Shown piece by piece: positions 13,721 through 16,581 of a DNA stretch of 16,581 nucleotides. The number at the start of each line of letters is the position of its first letter. Position 1 is the first letter of the stretch. Source of the stretch: Clostridia bacterium (GTDB taxonomy: Bacteria > Bacillota > Clostridia > Oscillospirales > CAG-272); assembly GCA_900769475.1 (NCBI GenBank), contig CAAGGQ010000190.1, positions 1 through 16,581 of the forward strand, read 5' to 3'. The notes below the pieces were generated by a model that searched no databases, was not told the DNA's origin, and saw only the letters and a program-made list of their open reading frames with translations. The position numbers were made by a program, and so were the translations under genes.

Positions 13721-13921
13721 ATGATTCGATTAACGCTGGATAAGTATCTGGATCAGCAAGGGATCACGCGGTACGAGCTTGCAAAGCGTACCGGGATTCG
13801 GTTTCAAATCATCGATAATTATTATAAAAACAAGGTGGTTCGCTACGATAGCGACGTGCTGGATCGGATCTGTCACGCGCTGGAATGTGATATTATCGAT
13901 CTGGTTGCATATTTGCCTTGA
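13721..13921 (+). CDS. Small Cro/CI-type HTH regulator (66 aa)
   Basis: The whole protein is a single helix-turn-helix domain of the HTH_26-like Xre group. LDKYLDQQGITRYELAKRTGI (6-26) gives helices 1 and 2, RFQIIDNYYKNKVVRY (27-42) the recognition helix region, and DSDVLDRICHALECDIIDLVAYLP the terminal helices. The start at 13721 follows GAAGGGGAG with a 7-nt gap. It has no ligand-binding domain. The SLOG gene is divergent, and the two promoters share overlapping -35 boxes, so this protein is the natural candidate for binding the palindromes between them. It is similar in size and fold class to the regulator at 983-1189 but clearly not a close copy. Confidence 0.92.
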   Translation: MIRLTLDKYLDQQGITRYELAKRTGIRFQIIDNYYKNKVVRYDSDVLDRICHALECDIIDLVAYLP

Positions 13922-13925
13922 GATC

Positions 13926-13960
13926 ATCCGCAAATGTCGTAAGATATTTGCGGATTTTTT
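13926..13960 (+). terminator. Terminator of the second HTH gene
   Basis: A perfect 10-bp stem (13926-13935 with 13946-13955) with a 10-nt loop leads into TTTTTT. Confidence 0.93.
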
Positions 13961-13980
13961 CTTGTTTTCTCTATCCGGAA

Positions 13981-14009
13981 TTGACAAACCGTCTTTTTTT
14001 GTGTATAAT
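13981..14009 (+). promoter_or_regulatory. Consensus sigma-A promoter of the M29 aminopeptidase
   Basis: TTGACA 13981-13986, a 17-bp spacer and TATAAT 14004-14009, both perfect matches. Confidence 0.93.
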
Positions 14010-14050
14010 AGAGATGCTAACGTTTTATAGAAAAAAGAGGAAGTAACATT

Positions 14051-15277
14051 ATGAAAAAAACGATTCTGAGAAAATACGCTCGCTTGATCGCCGAGAAGGG
14101 CGGTAACGTACAAAAGGGACAGGACGTTCTGGTCTATGCCGGACTGGATCAGCCCGAGTTCGTTAAGATGGTGGCCGAGGAGTGCTACCGTCTGGGCGCT
14201 CGCACGGTCAGCGTGGAGTGGAGCTACCAGCCCCTGGCCAAGCTCAACTATCAAAAGCGCACCCTCACCACCCTCTCCAAAATGGAGGAATGGGAGGTTG
14301 CCAAGCTGAAGCACCGTGCCGAAACTCTGCCCGTGTGCATCTATCTGGAATCCGACGATCCCGACGGCCTCAAGGGCATCAACCAGGCCAAGGTATCCAA
14401 GGCATCCCAGGCACGCTACAAGATCATCAAGCCCTATCGGGATCAGATGGATAACAAGTATCAGTGGTGTATTGCCGCCGTTCCCGGTGCCGCATGGGCC
14501 AAGAAGGTATTCCCCGGCGAGAGCCGTTCCCGCGCCATGGAAAAGCTGTGGGAGGCCATTCTCTTCACCTCTCGCGTAGACGAGGATCCCGTGGCTGCAT
14601 GGGATGCTCACAACAAGGATCTTTCCGATCGCTGCGCTTACCTCAACAGTCTGGGCATTGAAACCCTGGAATACAAGTCGGCCAACGGCACCGACCTGCG
14701 GGTTGGTATGATCGAGGATGCCCTCTTTATGGGCGGTGCCGAGGAAGCCCAGGGCAGCGGCATCATCTTTAATCCCAACATTCCTTCCGAGGAGGCCTTC
14801 ATCTCTCCCAAAAAGGGCGAGGCCGAGGGCATTGTGTACTCCTCCAGACCCCTCTCCTACCGCGGCGAGCTGATCGAGAACTTCTCCATTCGCTTTGAGG
14901 GCGGTAAGGCCGTAGAGGTGCACGCCGAAAAGGGCGAGGCACTCCTGCAGGAAATGATCTCCATGGACGAGGGCGCGGCCTACCTTGGTGAGTGCGCTCT
15001 GGTTCCCTACGATAGTCCCATCCGCCAGTCGGGTCTGATGTTCTACAACACCCTGTTCGATGAGAACGCCGCCTGCCACCTGGCCATGGGTCGCGGCTTT
15101 ACCAACGTGCTCAAGGACTACGATCAGCTCAGTCTCAAGGAGTGCTACGAGAAGGGCATCAACGATTCCATGATCCACGTGGACTTTATGATCGGTACCC
15201 AGGATCTGTCCATCACCGCCATCACCCGGGACGGAAAGCGCATCCCCGTGTTCGAAAACGGCAACTGGGCGTTTTAA
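14051..15277 (+). CDS. M29-family metallo-aminopeptidase (408 aa)
   Basis: The enzyme removes N-terminal amino acids from peptides in the cytoplasm using two divalent metal ions; relatives are AmpS, PepS and thermophilic aminopeptidase T. Length 408 is the family norm. The expected ligands are in order and at nearly the known spacing: E247 or E248 in NIPSEEAFISP, E314 in LGECALVPYDSPI, H343 in FDENAACHLAMG, and H376 and D378 in MIHVDFMIG. The C terminus DGKRIPVFENGNWAF is typical. The start has AGAGGA about 9 nt upstream. Codon use is highly biased, like that of gdhA and trpB, suggesting strong expression. Peptidase T follows 114 bp downstream on the same strand, with a long palindrome between them and no canonical terminator, so the two may be partly co-transcribed. 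Confidence 0.94.
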   Translation: MKKTILRKYARLIAEKGGNVQKGQDVLVYAGLDQPEFVKMVAEECYRLGARTVSVEWSYQPLAKLNYQKRTLTTLSKMEEWEVAKLKHRAETLPVCIYLESDDPDGLKGINQAKVSKASQARYKIIKPYRDQMDNKYQWCIAAVPGAAWAKKVFPGESRSRAMEKLWEAILFTSRVDEDPVAAWDAHNKDLSDRCAYLNSLGIETLEYKSANGTDLRVGMIEDALFMGGAEEAQGSGIIFNPNIPSEEAFISPKKGEAEGIVYSSRPLSYRGELIENFSIRFEGGKAVEVHAEKGEALLQEMISMDEGAAYLGECALVPYDSPIRQSGLMFYNTLFDENAACHLAMGRGFTNVLKDYDQLSLKECYEKGINDSMIHVDFMIGTQDLSITAITRDGKRIPVFENGNWAF

Positions 15278-15289
15278 GATGATTTTTAC

Positions 15290-15331
15290 GCAGGGGGAGA
15301 AAACTTCTTGCAAGAAGTTTTCTCCCCCTGC
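15290..15331. repeat. Perfect 42-bp palindrome between two peptidase genes
   Basis: The two 21-bp arms (15290-15310 and 15311-15331) are exact reverse complements with no loop, centred on CTTCTTGCAAGAAG. Neither side has a T-run, so it is not a standard terminator. It lies 12 bp after the aminopeptidase stop and 60 bp before the peptidase T start. Sequences of this form (CCCCCTGCACCCCC after a long hairpin) look like a dispersed intergenic repeat; this is inference from one copy. Confidence 0.85.
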
Positions 15332-15391
15332 ACCCCCTCTTTTAAGAACTTGCACAAAAGGATTTTGCAAAAAAGAGAAAGGAGAACCGAA

Positions 15392-16581
15392 ATGAACGTT
15401 ATCGAACGGTTTTTAAAGTACGTCAGCTTTGATACCAAGTCTGACGAAACTTCCCAAAGCGTTCCCAGTACCGAAAAGCAAAAGGTGTTGGGCGCCTACC
15501 TGGCTAAGGAATTGGCCGATCTTGGCCTGGAGAACGCCCATATGGACGCCCAAGGCTACGTGTACGCCTTCCTTCCCGCCACCCCCGGCTACGAGGATCG
15601 TCCTACTCTGGGCCTGATCGCCCACATGGATACCTCTCCCGACGTCAGCGGGGCCAACGTCCAGGCGCGGATCGTCCGCTACGAGGGAGGCGACCTGCCC
15701 CTGGGGCACGGCGCGACTCTGACCCTGGAGGCCTTTCCTTTTCTGGCTAAATACGAGGGGCAGGAGCTGATCGTTACCGACGGTTCCACCCTCCTGGGAG
15801 CCGACGATAAGGCCGGCGTGGCCGAGATCGTCAGCGCTTGCGCCTACCTGCAGGAGCATCCCGAGATCCCTCACGGGCGCATTGCCGTGGGCTTTACCCC
15901 CGACGAGGAGATCGGACGGGGCGCCGACGCCTTTGACGTGGAGGGCTTTGGAGCCTCCTACGCCTACACGGTGGACGGCGGCGAGCTGGGAGAGATCGAA
16001 TACGAAAACTTCAACGCCGCGTCGGCCAAGGTCACGGTCAAAGGTGTCAATATTCATCCCGGTTCGGCCAAGAACCGCATGAAGAACGCCATTCTCATGG
16101 CCAATGAGTTTCTGTCCATGATGCCGCCCTGTGAGGTTCCCGCACACACCGAGGGCTACGAGGGCTTTTATCACGTGCATAGCTTTGCGGGTGAGGAGTC
16201 GGAGGCCAACTTTGGCATGATCGTGCGGGATCACGATCGGGAAAAGTTTGAGGCCCGCAAGGCCTTTTTGCAGAAGCTGACCGACTATCTCAACGGCAAG
16301 TGGGGCGAGGGAAGCTTTGTCCTGGAGCTGAGAGATAGCTACTACAACATGAAGGAGAAAATCCTGCCCCATATGGAGCTGATCGAAAACGCCAAGGCGG
16401 CCATGGAGGCCGAGGGCGTGGAGCCTCTGGTGGTGCCCATTCGCGGCGGCACCGACGGCGCGCGACTGTCCTATATGGGTCTGCCTTGTCCCAATCTTTC
16501 CACGGGCGGCGCCAATTTCCACGGCGTTCACGAGTTCGTTCCCGTCAAGTCCCTGGAAACCATGGTGCGCGTGCTGGTCAA
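15392..16581 (+). CDS. pepT: Peptidase T, tripeptide aminopeptidase (3' truncated by window)
   Basis: The enzyme is an M20B zinc peptidase that removes the N-terminal residue of tripeptides in the cytoplasm. The frame is open to the window edge: 396 residues are present and the family is about 408 aa, so only about a dozen are missing. Zinc-site residues are all visible: H78 and D80 in IAHMDTSPD, D138 in LLGADDKAG, E172 and E173 in TPDEEIG, D195 in TVDGGELGE, and H380 in GVHEF near the end. PIRGGTDGARLSYMGLPCPN at 349-368 is a further hallmark. AAAGGAG sits about 8 nt before ATG 15392. No clear promoter is seen in the 114 bp upstream, so it may depend on readthrough from the aminopeptidase gene. 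Confidence 0.97.
   Translation, partial: MNVIERFLKYVSFDTKSDETSQSVPSTEKQKVLGAYLAKELADLGLENAHMDAQGYVYAFLPATPGYEDRPTLGLIAHMDTSPDVSGANVQARIVRYEGGDLPLGHGATLTLEAFPFLAKYEGQELIVTDGSTLLGADDKAGVAEIVSACAYLQEHPEIPHGRIAVGFTPDEEIGRGADAFDVEGFGASYAYTVDGGELGEIEYENFNAASAKVTVKGVNIHPGSAKNRMKNAILMANEFLSMMPPCEVPAHTEGYEGFYHVHSFAGEESEANFGMIVRDHDREKFEARKAFLQKLTDYLNGKWGEGSFVLELRDSYYNMKEKILPHMELIENAKAAMEAEGVEPLVVPIRGGTDGARLSYMGLPCPNLSTGGANFHGVHEFVPVKSLETMVRVLV

Noticed and set aside
13730..15370. Minus-strand open frame opposite the M29 aminopeptidase and second HTH gene
   Set aside because: Antisense shadow through a terminator and a promoter, with no start site evidence.
15413..16531. Minus-strand open frame opposite peptidase T
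   Set aside because: Antisense shadow; the plus strand carries all peptidase T metal-site motifs.

Overview
The window looks like chromosomal DNA of a low-to-mid GC Bacillota, most likely a gut-type Clostridia. The reasons are the canonical sigma-A promoters (TTGACA, 17 bp, TATAAT), the strong AGGAGG-type ribosome binding sites, many short hairpin-plus-U terminators, a T-box riboswitch, and housekeeping genes typical of anaerobic Bacillota (hexameric glutamate dehydrogenase, M29 aminopeptidase, peptidase T, TrpB2). The species cannot be named from sequence alone.

Layout. Positions 1-162 are the end of a probable Gfo/Idh/MocA oxidoreductase. Positions 262-1189 hold a small AT-rich divergent module: a 203-aa two-TM protein on the minus strand and a 68-aa Xre-type repressor on the plus strand, separated by two palindromic operators, one of which contains both -10 boxes. 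Next is an SPFH/band-7 membrane protein on the minus strand (1367-2422). Divergent from it is an 1185-aa secreted, single-TM surface protein (2682-6239) with a tyrosine-striped helical region, a Glu/Lys/Pro linker and InlB-like beta repeats. A divergent housekeeping pair follows: an RluA-family pseudouridine synthase (minus) and a biotin protein ligase without an HTH domain (plus). A zinc-dependent phospholipase C-like protein comes next, then a tryptophan T-box leader and trpB2 (8859-10232). After a hairpin-rich 500-bp intergenic stretch come a sugar phosphate isomerase/epimerase-like TIM barrel (10730-11584) and NADP-type glutamate dehydrogenase (11883-13232). A second AT-rich divergent module (13286-13921) pairs a 110-aa SLOG-domain protein with a 66-aa Xre-type regulator around a perfect 18-bp palindrome. 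The window ends with an M29 aminopeptidase and a peptidase T cut by the window edge.

How the parts fit. Most genes are single transcription units with their own promoter and terminator. The metabolic theme of the right half is amino acids: tryptophan synthesis under tRNA-Trp sensing, glutamate/ammonia interconversion, and peptide breakdown by two peptidases. The most distinctive content is the pair of compact regulator/effector modules (HTH with a two-TM protein; HTH with SLOG). Both sit as AT-rich islets between housekeeping genes and both have a symmetrical operator placed on the effector promoter. They look like self-repressed switches holding an accessory gene silent; what they respond to is not visible. 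No insertion sequence, integrase, CRISPR array, tRNA or rRNA was seen.
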